A stretch of DNA of 64,000 nucleotides from JANQMY01 sp965227095 (GTDB lineage Bacteria; Pseudomonadota; Alphaproteobacteria; JANQMY01): contig CBDDFL010000001.1 of the NCBI GenBank assembly GCA_965227095.1, positions 806,001 to 870,000 on the forward strand, in the 5' to 3' direction. The position numbers were made by a program, and so were the translations under genes. Below the pieces are notes generated by a model. That model made no database searches. It was not told the DNA's origin and saw only the letters and a program-made list of their open reading frames with translations. Positions 17,575 to 25,560 of this stretch are shown here, piece after piece (the stretch's first letter is position 1; each line of letters begins with the position of its first letter).

Positions 17575-18378
17575 CTATTCGTCTTTCAGATTGGCGGCTG
17601 CCGGCATGCCGACCACATTGTACCCGCAGTCCACATGGTGCACTTCGCCGGTCACGCATTGCGACAGGTCGCTCAGGAGATACAGGCCCGCGCCGCCTAC
17701 ATCGTCCAATTCGATGTTTTTCTGAAGCGCCGCATGCTTTCTGTTCCAGTTGTACATAAAACGCGCATCGGCAATGGCCGATCCGGCAAGCGTTCGCATC
17801 GGGCCTGCGGAGATGGCATTTACGCGAATATTGTCTTTACCCAGATCAACCGCCAAATAGCGTACGCTTGCTTCCAAGGCGGCTTTGGCAACCCCCATCA
17901 CATTGTAATTTGGCGTAACACGCTCGGCGCCGGAATAGCTCAGCGTGATCAAAGAACCCCCATTGGGCATAATCTCTGCTGCACGTCGGGAAATATCCGT
18001 GAACGAAAAACACGAGATATCCATCGTCAGATGGAAGTTCTTCCGCGTCGTGTTGAGATAGCGCCCCTTAAGTTCCGATTTGTCGGAAAAAGCGATGGCG
18101 TGCACCAAAAAGTCGAGCGTGCCCCATTCTTTTTTCACGGCGTCAAAAACAGCGTCAAGGCTTGCATCGTCGGACACGTCACAGGGGACAACAATATCTG
18201 CGCCCACTTGCTCTGCTAAGGGCTGGACGCGTTTGCCGATCGCGTCCCCTTGATAGGTGAATGCAAGCTCCGCGCCATGGTCCGCGACGGTTTTTGCGAT
18301 GCCCCAGGCAATCGAATGATCATTGGCAATCCCCATGATCAAGCCCCGCTTGCCGGACATAATTCCTTTGTCTGCCAT
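17575..18378 (-). CDS. fabI: Enoyl-[acyl-carrier-protein] reductase (NADH)
   Basis: A 267-residue FabI. MSGKRGLIMGIANDHSIAWGIAK holds the GIAxxxSIAWG cofactor loop peculiar to FabI. YNVMGVAKAALE supplies the catalytic YxxMxxxK, and RVNAISAGPMRTLAGS is the substrate-side loop. It reduces trans-2-enoyl-ACP in the last step of each fatty-acid elongation cycle, in the cytoplasm. GAGGGGAG precedes the ATG. It is the third gene of the minus-strand fabA-fabB-fabI set, 84 bp after fabB. Confidence 0.96.
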   Translation of the reverse strand: MADKGIMSGKRGLIMGIANDHSIAWGIAKTVADHGAELAFTYQGDAIGKRVQPLAEQVGADIVVPCDVSDDASLDAVFDAVKKEWGTLDFLVHAIAFSDKSELKGRYLNTTRKNFHLTMDISCFSFTDISRRAAEIMPNGGSLITLSYSGAERVTPNYNVMGVAKAALEASVRYLAVDLGKDNIRVNAISAGPMRTLAGSAIADARFMYNWNRKHAALQKNIELDDVGGAGLYLLSDLSQCVTGEVHHVDCGYNVVGMPAAANLKDE

Positions 18379-18462
18379 CTTACTCCCCTCGCCCCTATTA
18401 TCTGTTCTGCGGGCGGAAGTTACCCAATCCTAAATTCGTAATTTGCACGCGACCCGGCTTCT

Positions 18463-19683
18463 TTAGGCATGGTATCGCTTAAATGCCAAAGAGGCATTGG
18501 TGCCCCCAAAACCAAAACTATTGGACAAGACGCAGTTGAGTCCTGCGTTGTCGATACGTTCACGGACGATCGGCGCATCCCCCGCCTCTGGATCCAGCTC
18601 TTCGATGTTCGCCGATGCCGCAATGAAATCGTGTTCCATCATAAGGAGGGAATAGATGGCTTCATGGACGCCGGTCGCGCCTTGCGAATGTCCGGTGAGG
18701 GATTTGGTCGATGCGATTTTCGGCGTGTGATCCTTGAAGGCTTCCTTGATCGCATCCACCTCGACAAAGTCACCGACTGGTGTCGATGTCCCGTGTGTAT
18801 TCACATAATCCACGGCCACATTGCCGAGACTTTGCTTGACCATGTTCATGCAGCGCAGCCCGCCTTCCCCGGAAGGCGCCACCATATCGGCACCATCGGA
18901 TGTGGCGGCGTAGCCCGCAAACTCTGCGTAGATTTTCGCGCCGCGCGCTTTGGCGTGTTCCAATTCTTCCAGCACCAGCACGCCGCCGCCGCCGGAAATC
19001 ACAAAACCGTCCCGGTTGACATCGTAAGGCCTTGAGGCGCGTTCCGGTGTGTCGTTGAATTTGCTCGACAAGGCTCCCATGGCATCGAACAGCATGGTCA
19101 GGGACCAGTGAAGTTCTTCACCGCCACCCGCAAACATCACGTCTTGTTTGCCGAGCTGGATCATTTCCGCGGCATTGCCGATGCAATGGGCGCTGGTCGA
19201 ACAGGCGGAGCTGATCGAATAACTCGGACCCTTGATTTTAAAGGTCGTGGCCAGGTTTGCGGAGTTCGTGCTCGACATGCAGCGCGGCACCATATAGGGG
19301 CCAATTCGCTTGACGCTTTTGTTGCGCGCGATGTCCGCCGCTTCCACTTGGTTTGATGTGGATGGCCCGCCTGACCCGCAGACCAGACCGGTGCGCTCGT
19401 TTGAGATTTCGTCGGTTTCCAGGCCCGCATCCGCGATGGCCTGTTCCATGGCCACATAGTTGTAGGCGGCGCCATCTCCCATGAAGCGCTTCACACGGCG
19501 GTCAATCACGTCATCCAGATCAATGTTGAGGGCGCCATGGACATGGCTGCGAAAGCCCATTTCCGCATAGGTTTCTGAACGGACAATGCCCGATTTGCCG
19601 TCACGCAGTGACTGTGTGACTTCGTCCGTATTGTTACCAATGGACGATACGATTCCCATGCCGGTCACAACGACTCGTTTCAT
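18463..19683 (-). CDS. fabB: 3-oxoacyl-[acyl-carrier-protein] synthase I
   Basis: A 406-residue ketoacyl-ACP synthase. The nucleophile region SSACSTSAHCIGNA carries the active cysteine near residue 163. NTHGTSTPVGD and LTGHSQGATG carry the two catalytic histidines. The C-terminal NSFGFGGTNASLAFKRY is typical. With FabA it directs unsaturated fatty-acid synthesis. The start is ATG 19683 with AAGGAG seven bases upstream, rather than an in-frame TTG two codons earlier. It lies 15 bp after fabA, so the two genes are surely co-transcribed. Confidence 0.97.
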   Translation of the reverse strand: MKRVVVTGMGIVSSIGNNTDEVTQSLRDGKSGIVRSETYAEMGFRSHVHGALNIDLDDVIDRRVKRFMGDGAAYNYVAMEQAIADAGLETDEISNERTGLVCGSGGPSTSNQVEAADIARNKSVKRIGPYMVPRCMSSTNSANLATTFKIKGPSYSISSACSTSAHCIGNAAEMIQLGKQDVMFAGGGEELHWSLTMLFDAMGALSSKFNDTPERASRPYDVNRDGFVISGGGGVLVLEELEHAKARGAKIYAEFAGYAATSDGADMVAPSGEGGLRCMNMVKQSLGNVAVDYVNTHGTSTPVGDFVEVDAIKEAFKDHTPKIASTKSLTGHSQGATGVHEAIYSLLMMEHDFIAASANIEELDPEAGDAPIVRERIDNAGLNCVLSNSFGFGGTNASLAFKRYHA

Positions 19684-19698
19684 GGTCAATCTCCTTAA

Positions 19699-20217
19699 TT
19701 ACGATCCGGTTTCGGCGCCAAACAGGCCAACGCGCAAACTGTTTGCCGTAAAGACGGTTTCACCATCTGCCATGGCAACGCCGTCAGCGATGCCTAAAAC
19801 AAGACGGCGGTTGACCACCCGGCGAAAGTCAATCTGATAGGTGATTTTTTTGACGGTGGGCACGATCATGCCGGCGAACTTCACTTCGCCTACCCCGAGG
19901 GCGCGGCCGCGGCCTTTTGCACCGGTCCAGCCAAGAAAGAAGCCGCAGAGCTGCCACAGGCCGTCTAGGCCCAAGCATCCCGGCATCACGGGGTCACCTT
20001 TAAAATGGCAATCGAAAAACCAAAGGCTTTCCTTCACATCCATTTCCGCGCGAATTTCACCTTTTCCGTGGGCGCCGCCCTCGTCGCTGATGTGGGTGAT
20101 TCGGTCAAACATCAGCATTGGTGGCAGGGGAAGTTGGGCGTTGCCGGGGCCAAACATTTCGCCGCGGCCGCATGTGAGGAGCTCGTCGTAGGTGTAACTA
20201 GATTGTTTTATCGACAT
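19699..20217 (-). CDS. fabA: 3-hydroxydecanoyl-[acyl-carrier-protein] dehydratase/isomerase
   Basis: A 172-residue hot-dog-fold enzyme matching FabA in length. The catalytic histidine is in WFFDCHFKGDPVMPG and the acidic partner in GCLGLDGLWQLCGFFLGW. It dehydrates 3-hydroxydecanoyl-ACP and isomerises the double bond to cis-3, the entry to unsaturated fatty acids. It is the first gene of fabA-fabB-fabI and is divergent from irr, an arrangement known from many alphaproteobacteria. Confidence 0.97.
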   Translation of the reverse strand: MSIKQSSYTYDELLTCGRGEMFGPGNAQLPLPPMLMFDRITHISDEGGAHGKGEIRAEMDVKESLWFFDCHFKGDPVMPGCLGLDGLWQLCGFFLGWTGAKGRGRALGVGEVKFAGMIVPTVKKITYQIDFRRVVNRRLVLGIADGVAMADGETVFTANSLRVGLFGAETGS

Positions 20218-20627
20218 AATTACGCTCGCATTACGGTTTGGACATTTTTCGTCGGCTCACAGAAGCAGGTCGGGGGACTTATATGTGAGCGATCTTCGCT
20301 TTAGGAAAGTGGTTTCTACCCCTATTCCCTTAGAATATTGTCGGGAGTGAGTCGAGGGGGCCAGCGGGCGGAAAAAAGCCGGTATTTGTCTCAAATTGAC
20401 ACTCTTCTTCTTGACAAAATGCCCAAAAATATGAAGCTCGGACTTGTGATTGCAACCGGTCGGGCCCATTTTATCATTAGCGGCGCTTGCGACCGACCTG
20501 ATTGGTGGCAAGCATCGTGCGACTTTGCGTCCGTAGCATGGCGTGAGGTTGTGCTCAAGGCGATTGTCGGGGCCATAAATCCCCCTACAGGCGCCGTGGT
20601 TGATGAAGGTGGCGAGTAGGAGCTTCG
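20218..20627. promoter_or_regulatory. fabA-irr divergent intergenic region (410 bp)
   Basis: This gap must hold the promoters for the fabA operon (minus) and irr (plus). Two TTGACA hexamers occur on the plus strand at 20396-20401 and 20411-20416, but neither has a convincing -10 at normal spacing. An imperfect inverted repeat, TAGGAAAGTGGTTTCTA, lies at about 20303-20319. AGGAG at about 20617-20621 is a good ribosome site for the irr GTG start. No convincing gene or structured RNA was seen in the rest. Confidence 0.5.
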
Positions 20628-21065
20628 GTGGATAAATTCGCGGCAAGTTTTCGATCGTCGCCCTTTTCGGCCGAACGCCTTCGGGCGGCGGGTTTGCGGC
20701 CCACACGCCAACGCGTTTCTCTCGCGGAATTGTTGTTTGACGGAGTTAATCGTCACGTCACCGCCGAAGCGCTTCACGCGGAAGCTCAAGCGGCGGGTAT
20801 TCGTGTGTCTTTGGCAACAATTTACAATACGCTTCATCAGTTCACGGAAGTTGGGCTTTTGCGCCAAGTGGTCGTCGATGGCGCGCGCACCTATTTCGAC
20901 ACAAATGTTCAAGACCACCATCATTTTTACTTCGAAGATGAAGGGGATTTGGCGGATATTCCTGGGCATTCGATCGAAGTGACCGGTCTGCCTCCGGTAC
21001 CGGAAGGAACGCACCAATCGCGCGTGGAAGTGGTCGTGCGCGTTAAGGGCCGCCGTCGGCGTTAA
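20628..21065 (+). CDS. irr: Fur-family iron response regulator Irr
   Basis: A 145-residue Fur-superfamily repressor. The winged-helix domain is at residues about 15-85 (LRAAGLRPTRQRVSLAELLF and SLATIYNTLHQFTEVGLL). The dimerisation part begins with NVQDHHHFYFEDEGDLADIP, whose histidine run matches the heme-binding HHH region of Irr and differs from the HHDH motif of true Fur. The cysteine-rich Fur motifs are absent, as expected for Irr. It senses iron through heme and acts on ICE boxes, one of which lies 50 bp past its stop. GTG start with a good Shine-Dalgarno; divergent from fabA as in other alphaproteobacteria. Confidence 0.92.
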   Translation: MDKFAASFRSSPFSAERLRAAGLRPTRQRVSLAELLFDGVNRHVTAEALHAEAQAAGIRVSLATIYNTLHQFTEVGLLRQVVVDGARTYFDTNVQDHHHFYFEDEGDLADIPGHSIEVTGLPPVPEGTHQSRVEVVVRVKGRRRR

Positions 21066-21114
21066 GCGCCTCTGCACGGTTTTACCTGGCCGTCGTTTTT
21101 CACAAATTTTATTA

Positions 21115-21131
21115 TTTAGAATCATTCTAAT
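21115..21131. promoter_or_regulatory. Irr box (iron control element, ICE)
   Basis: TTTAGAATCATTCTAAT fits the described alphaproteobacterial ICE pattern TTTAGAA-N3-TTCTAAA at every position except the last. It lies between irr and the rubrerythrin gene, with its downstream edge three bases before a TTGACT -35 hexamer, so it very probably controls the rubrerythrin operon. With irr encoded next door, this is a neat regulator-target pair. The direction of control (repression or activation) cannot be told from position alone. Confidence 0.85.
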
Positions 21132-21134
21132 TTG

Positions 21135-21162
21135 TTGACTTTCCCGTGTCGCGATTTATAAA
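21135..21162 (+). promoter_or_regulatory. Sigma-70-type promoter for the rubrerythrin operon
   Basis: TTGACT at 21135-21140 and TATAAA at 21157-21162 are separated by 16 bases. This predicts transcription start near 21169, about 75 bases before the rubrerythrin ATG, which has CAGGAGG just upstream. The -35 hexamer abuts the Irr box. Confidence 0.7.
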
Positions 21163-21245
21163 CAAAGGGTAATGCTTATTCCCCCCCCCAACCTCACATT
21201 ACTCTGTGACGCTGGGCCAAAACCGAAACGGTCAGGAGGTTTCAC

Positions 21246-21668
21246 ATGGCATCTCTCGGTGGCTCCAAAACTTTTGAAAATCTGAAAGAAGCGTTTGCTG
21301 GCGAAAGCCAAGCGAACCGTCGCTATCTCTATTTCGCGCAAAAGGCAGACGTTGAAGGCTACAACGATGTAGCCGCCGTATTTCGCTCCACAGCGGAAGG
21401 CGAAACCGGCCACGCTCATGGCCACCTGGAATATCTCGAAGAAGTCGGGGATCCGGCGACCGGCGAACCAATTGGGTCGACGTCGGCCAACCTGAAAGCA
21501 GCGATCGCTGGCGAAACCCATGAATACACGGACATGTATCCGGGCATGGCCCGTACCGCCCGCGAAGAAGGGTTCGACGAAATCGCGGATTGGTTTGAAA
21601 CGCTTGCGAAGGCTGAAAAGTCCCACGCCGGCCGTTTCACGAAAGCGTTGGATAACCTCGACGACTAA
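21246..21668 (+). CDS. Rubrerythrin without a rubredoxin domain (erythrin-type)
   Basis: A 140-residue diiron four-helix protein. Ligand motifs are AGESQANRRYLYFAQKA and AEGETGHAHGHLEYLEEV in the first half, and AGETHEYTDMYPGMARTA with LAKAEKSHAGRFTKAL in the second. It stops before any CxxC rubredoxin module, so it is the short form common in aerobic proteobacteria. The expected role is peroxide reduction or iron-linked oxidative defence in the cytoplasm. It sits behind an Irr box and a clear promoter, has a strong terminator after it, and is followed by its usual partners, an Fe-S protein and a DUF3501 protein. Confidence 0.93.
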   Translation: MASLGGSKTFENLKEAFAGESQANRRYLYFAQKADVEGYNDVAAVFRSTAEGETGHAHGHLEYLEEVGDPATGEPIGSTSANLKAAIAGETHEYTDMYPGMARTAREEGFDEIADWFETLAKAEKSHAGRFTKALDNLDD

Positions 21669-21693
21669 TCGCGAGGTTCGAAAGAAAAAAGTT

Positions 21694-21737
21694 AGGGGGT
21701 ATTGGTTATGCGTTGGCATCCAGTACCCCCTTTTTTT
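21694..21737 (+). terminator. Rho-independent terminator after rubrerythrin
   Basis: AGGGGGTATTGG (21694-21705) pairs with CCAGTACCCCCT (21720-21731), with one G-T wobble and a 14-nt loop, followed by seven Ts. It may partly terminate transcription between rubrerythrin and the downstream Fe-S gene, giving more rubrerythrin than its partners. Confidence 0.82.
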
Positions 21738-21771
21738 GAGTCGACCGCATGGGAACATTAGGTGAGGGTGC

Positions 21772-23112
21772 ATGAAAGAAGGCAGCATCGACGCTCCGAC
21801 ACGCCATCCGCTGGATTGGCAAAACCCGGACTTTTACGATCTTGATAAAATCGATGAAGAACTGCGCCGTGTCTTCGACATCTGTCATGGCTGCCGCAGA
21901 TGTTTCAATCTGTGCGATTCGTTCCCGAGATTGTTCGATCTGATCGATGACTCCGATACGGGCGAACTCGACAGTGTGAGTTCCGATGATTTTGCCCCGG
22001 TCATTGAAGCCTGCACCCTGTGTGACATGTGCTTTATGACCAAATGCCCCTATGTACCGCCGCATGAGTTCAATCTTGATTTCCCGCATCTGATGTTGCG
22101 GGCGCGCGCGGCGGATGCAAAGCAAGGCAAAGAAGACAAGATTGCCTTGCAACTGGCGCAAACCGACCGCAATGGCAAATTGGCCCAGCCGATTGCGGGA
22201 CTGGCGAACTTGGCCTCCACCAAGAATGGGTTCACGCGTCCCATCATGGAAAAAATGATGCGCATCGACAAAGATGCGGATCTGCCGAAGTTTCACTCGC
22301 GCACCTTTGTTATGTCTGCAAAGCAAATGCCGCCAAAGCGTGAAGAAAGCGCACCGGCAGCCGCACGCAAAGCGGTCATTTTTGCCACCTGTTTTGTGAA
22401 CTACAACACGCCGAAAACCGGCGAGGCGGCGCATGCGGTCTTGGCGAAAAACGGCGTTGACGTCGAGGTGGTTTATCCCGGTTGTTGCGGCATGCCGTTT
22501 CTGGAGCAGGGCAAGATCGAAAAAGTTGCTCAGCAGGCGGAGAAAATATCTAAAGAACTGCGGCCTTGGATTGACAAGGGCTATGACATCGTTGCGCCGA
22601 CGGCCAGCTGCGGTCTGATGTTTAAGTTCGAATGGCCGTTGATTGTGCCGGATAATGAAGATGTCAAAATGTTGTCTCAAGCGACCTACGACATCGACGA
22701 ATATGTGGTGGACATCGCCAAAAAAGAAGGCCTGGCCGATGGTCTTCAGCCGATCGAGGGTGGGGTTTCTGTCCATTTGGCCTGCCATGCACGGGCTCAG
22801 AATATGGGGCCGAAAGCGGCAGACATGTTGCGCTATATTCCGGATACGGATGTTGACGTCATAGAGCGTTGTTCCGGTCATGGGGGCACATTCGGTGTCT
22901 TGAAACCGACTCACGAAGTGGCCATGAAAGTGGGCAAGCCGGTGGCGCGCACCGCCAAAAAGAATGGGCGCAAGACCATCGCGTCCGATTGCCCTCTGGC
23001 GGCGAAACACATTCTTCAAGGAATGGACGCATTGGGCGATGCGCCAAATGACGCGCGTGCGGTCCACCCCATTGAATTGATGGCCCAATCTTACCGACTG
23101 AACGAAAAGTAG
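21772..23112 (+). CDS. CCG-domain (Fe-S)-binding oxidoreductase, GlpC/HdrD-like
   Basis: A 446-residue protein. Two 4Fe-4S ferredoxin motifs lie near the N-terminus: CHGCRRCFNLC (from residue 38) and CTLCDMCFMTKCP (from about residue 82). Two cysteine-rich CCG domains follow, GCCGMPFLEQGK and ERCSGHGGTFG, with CHARAQNMGP between them. Such proteins pass electrons between quinone, flavin or thiol partners. Its place between rubrerythrin and a DUF3501 gene is conserved in many proteobacteria, so it may feed electrons to rubrerythrin, though this is inferred. It lies ten bases before the DUF3501 gene. Confidence 0.9.
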   Translation: MKEGSIDAPTRHPLDWQNPDFYDLDKIDEELRRVFDICHGCRRCFNLCDSFPRLFDLIDDSDTGELDSVSSDDFAPVIEACTLCDMCFMTKCPYVPPHEFNLDFPHLMLRARAADAKQGKEDKIALQLAQTDRNGKLAQPIAGLANLASTKNGFTRPIMEKMMRIDKDADLPKFHSRTFVMSAKQMPPKREESAPAAARKAVIFATCFVNYNTPKTGEAAHAVLAKNGVDVEVVYPGCCGMPFLEQGKIEKVAQQAEKISKELRPWIDKGYDIVAPTASCGLMFKFEWPLIVPDNEDVKMLSQATYDIDEYVVDIAKKEGLADGLQPIEGGVSVHLACHARAQNMGPKAADMLRYIPDTDVDVIERCSGHGGTFGVLKPTHEVAMKVGKPVARTAKKNGRKTIASDCPLAAKHILQGMDALGDAPNDARAVHPIELMAQSYRLNEK

Positions 23113-23121
23113 TGTGATCGA

Positions 23122-23718
23122 ATGATGAGTGCTGAAATCAGACAAATTACCCGAGAGGACATCTTGGCGCCCGAGGTCTACGCACAGGAGCGTAAAGCCC
23201 GCCGTGCGGACATGTTGCCGATTAAAAAACTGCGCCGGATCGAAGTGGGACCCCACGCCACCTTTTACTTCGAGAGCTATGAGACCATGTGGTTGCAGGT
23301 GCACGAAATGTTGCACATCGAAAAAGGCGGGGAAGAGCAGATCGCCGATGAGCTGAATGCCTACAACCCGATGATCCCACAAGGGGCGGATTTGTCGGCC
23401 ACTTTGATGTTCGAAATAGACGACCCCATTCGCCGGGCAAATGTTCTGGCGCGTTTGGCTTACGTGGAAGAGAAATCGTTTTTCCAGATTGGGAATGACA
23501 AAGTCTATGCCTCGCCGGAACACGATGTGGAACGCGTGACCGAAGATGGCAAAACCTCGTCGGTGCATTTCCTCCACTATCACTTCTCGCCGGAACAGAT
23601 CGCGGCCTTTACCGATCCGGACACCCAGATCCTGCTGGGCATAGAACATGAAAACTACGCCCATCTCGCCATCCTTTCGGCGGAGACAAAAGCAGAGCTC
23701 GCAAAAGATTTTGGGTAA
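23122..23718 (+). CDS. DUF3501 family protein
   Basis: A 198-residue soluble protein recognised as DUF3501 by ITREDILAPEVYAQERKARRADMLPIKKLRRIEVGP at the start and FYFESYETMWLQVHEML after it. A C-terminal VHFLHYHFSPEQIAAF segment is also typical. It has no cysteine cluster or signal peptide. Its function is unknown; it accompanies rubrerythrin and the CCG Fe-S protein as a three-gene module, so a role in the same peroxide or iron pathway is likely. Confidence 0.88.
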   Translation: MMSAEIRQITREDILAPEVYAQERKARRADMLPIKKLRRIEVGPHATFYFESYETMWLQVHEMLHIEKGGEEQIADELNAYNPMIPQGADLSATLMFEIDDPIRRANVLARLAYVEEKSFFQIGNDKVYASPEHDVERVTEDGKTSSVHFLHYHFSPEQIAAFTDPDTQILLGIEHENYAHLAILSAETKAELAKDFG

Positions 23719-23737
23719 AAGCTAACGCGTCCGGGGC

Positions 23738-24274
23738 TTAGCCCTGTGCACCGGACGGCGCTGTCGTCAGGTCGTCGTCGGTTAGGCCGAAGACAAATTC
23801 GGTGCGGATCCACCCCTGGATTTTGTCGGACCGAACTTGGCACCAATCGGGCTGACAACGCAAAAGTTCCGCCACCACGCCAGGTTCCGCGAAGGCGACC
23901 GGATCTGATTCCCGGCTGGGCTCCTCGCGTAAGGGGCGCATTTCTTCCAAGATCAGAATGGTGCGTTGGGAATCGAGCATGGTCCTGTGGATCCAGCCGG
24001 TGCTGCCCTCCACATCCCGGATGCGCCGCCAATGATCGGATTCGGCGATCACTTGGACGGGCATGCCCTTGCGCCGGAACACCCAATCGATCTCGTGGTC
24101 CATGCCCGGACCGCGCCGTACATTGATATGGTCGAATTTCAGGCTGACAAAGCGCGGCACGTCCAAGCCAGAGGGGGTGTTGGCCTGTTGAGCAAGCGCG
24201 ACCGCCCCAGCACTGACAATAATGCTGGTCACGATAGCCACGGCGGCAATCCAGATCCTCGACAGGTCGATCAT
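23738..24274 (-). CDS. Exported SH3-like domain protein
   Basis: A 178-residue protein starting at ATG 24274 (TTG 24292 is an alternative). An N-terminal helix at about residues 6-28 is a signal or anchor. Two bacterial SH3-like modules follow: RFVSLKFDHINVRRGPGMDHEIDWVF with HWRRIRDVEGSTGWIHRTML, then a second repeat ending WCQVRSDKIQGWIRTEFVFG. Such proteins bind cell-wall or protein ligands in the periplasm. It is divergent from the hydroxyacid dehydrogenase gene across about 280 bp with no other gene. Confidence 0.85.
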   Translation of the reverse strand: MIDLSRIWIAAVAIVTSIIVSAGAVALAQQANTPSGLDVPRFVSLKFDHINVRRGPGMDHEIDWVFRRKGMPVQVIAESDHWRRIRDVEGSTGWIHRTMLDSQRTILILEEMRPLREEPSRESDPVAFAEPGVVAELLRCQPDWCQVRSDKIQGWIRTEFVFGLTDDDLTTAPSGAQG

Positions 24275-24557
24275 GTTCCCAGAAATCCCCAAGCCTTCGA
24301 ATGGTCTTTTTATGACAATTTCGCGTGGCAGAGGTCAAGGGACATCGAAAGGCCCAAACACCCTTAAAAAGAGGCCAAGATATCCCTATTTCTTGCCTGC
24401 TGGCGGACCCTCCTGCTAAGAGAAGGGCACCGGGCATTAAGCCTGGCGGGCGCAGGGCCCTATTCCAAAGATCCCTGCAGGCAAGCGCGCAGCCTGACCA
24501 TCTGGTGACAGCGCTGCTCGGCGCCCAAGCCCATCTTTGAAGGAGCGTTCCTTTTCT

Positions 24558-25544
24558 ATGACGACTCGGAAGCCTCTCGTCATTGTGACGCGAAAACTGC
24601 CGGACCCGATCGAAACGCGCATGCGCGAATTGTTCGAGACGCGCCTGAATCTGGATGATGTTCCCCTGATGGCGGACCAATTGCGCGCGGCTGTGGGCGA
24701 AGCGGAAGTGCTGGTCCCCACCGTCACCGACCGCATCGACGCGTCGGTGATTGAAGCGGCGGGACCTCAACTTAAATTGATCGCGCAATTTGGCGCGGGC
24801 ATCGACAATGTGGATGTGGCCGCCGCGCGCGACAAAGGCATTATCGTCACCAACACACCCGGCGTGCTGACGGAAGACACAGCCGACCTGACCATGGCGC
24901 TGATCCTGTCGGTGCCGCGGCGCCTGGTGGAAGGCTCCCAACGATTGAGAGAAGGCAATTGGCATGGCTGGTCGCCGACCGGCATGCTGGGCCACCGCAT
25001 CCATGGCAAGCGGCTGGGGATCATCGGCATGGGCCGGATCGGCCAAGCGGTTGCCAAGCGGGCCAAGGCCTTTGGCTTGCAAATCCACTATCACAATCGC
25101 AATCGCGTCAATGCGGTGATGGAAGACGAGCTGGAAGCAACCTATTGGGACAGTCTGGATCAGATGCTGGCGCGCATGGACATTATTTCCGTCAACTGCC
25201 CCCACACGCCGGCGACCTATCACTTGTTGTCGGCACGGCGGCTGAAGCTGTTGCAAGACCACGCCTATATTGTGAACACGGCCCGGGGTGAGGTGATCGA
25301 CGAAGACGCCTTGGCGGACCTGTTGCAAGAAGGCGCCATTGCGGGTGCCGGGCTCGACGTGTTCGAGCATGAGCCGGAGGTCAATCCGAAGCTGTTTAAA
25401 CTGAAGAATGTGGTGCTGCTGCCCCATATGGGCTCGGCCACCATTGAAGGCCGGGTTGGCATGGGCGAAAAAGTGATCATCAACATCCGCACCTATGTGG
25501 ATGGTCACCGGCCTCCTGATCGCGTTATCCCCTCTATGATGTGA
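24558..25544 (+). CDS. D-isomer-specific 2-hydroxyacid dehydrogenase (glyoxylate/hydroxypyruvate reductase-like)
   Basis: A 328-residue NAD(P)-dependent enzyme. The cofactor motif is LGIIGMGRIGQAVAKRAKAFG. The catalytic arginine is in NTARGEVIDEDAL, the glutamate in DVFEHEPEVN, and the histidine in LPHMGSATIEGR. It interconverts 2-oxoacids and D-2-hydroxyacids, with glyoxylate or hydroxypyruvate the commonest substrates. ATG 24558 is chosen; GAAGGAG lies rather far upstream (about 13 bases), and a TTG at 24537 is possible. Confidence 0.92.
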   Translation: MTTRKPLVIVTRKLPDPIETRMRELFETRLNLDDVPLMADQLRAAVGEAEVLVPTVTDRIDASVIEAAGPQLKLIAQFGAGIDNVDVAAARDKGIIVTNTPGVLTEDTADLTMALILSVPRRLVEGSQRLREGNWHGWSPTGMLGHRIHGKRLGIIGMGRIGQAVAKRAKAFGLQIHYHNRNRVNAVMEDELEATYWDSLDQMLARMDIISVNCPHTPATYHLLSARRLKLLQDHAYIVNTARGEVIDEDALADLLQEGAIAGAGLDVFEHEPEVNPKLFKLKNVVLLPHMGSATIEGRVGMGEKVIINIRTYVDGHRPPDRVIPSMM

Positions 25545-25560
25545 GGGCGTGCGCGTCATC

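Noticed and set aside
20303..20319. TAGGAAAGTGGTTTCTA as a second Irr box near fabA
   Set aside because: Spacing and core differ from TTTAGAA-N3-TTCTAAA; only half of the pattern is present. It is mentioned only as an imperfect inverted repeat.
20396..20416. Two TTGACA hexamers as the irr promoter
   Set aside because: Neither has a convincing -10 hexamer at 16-18 bases; the nearest TATGAA is only 13 bases from the second.
20338..20619. A 93-codon plus-strand frame between fabA and irr
   Set aside because: It shows no family resemblance, has no good Shine-Dalgarno, and fills a region expected to hold divergent promoters.
21706..23664. Long minus-strand open frame (about 652 codons) opposite the Fe-S and DUF3501 genes
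   Set aside because: The plus strand encodes two proteins with strong motifs and good ribosome sites. The antisense product is rich in His, Phe and Arg without any domain, typical of a shadow frame.
23655..25559. Long minus-strand open frame (about 634 codons) opposite the hydroxyacid dehydrogenase
   Set aside because: The dehydrogenase and SH3 genes explain the region. The frame's composition is shadow-like and it cuts across three genes.
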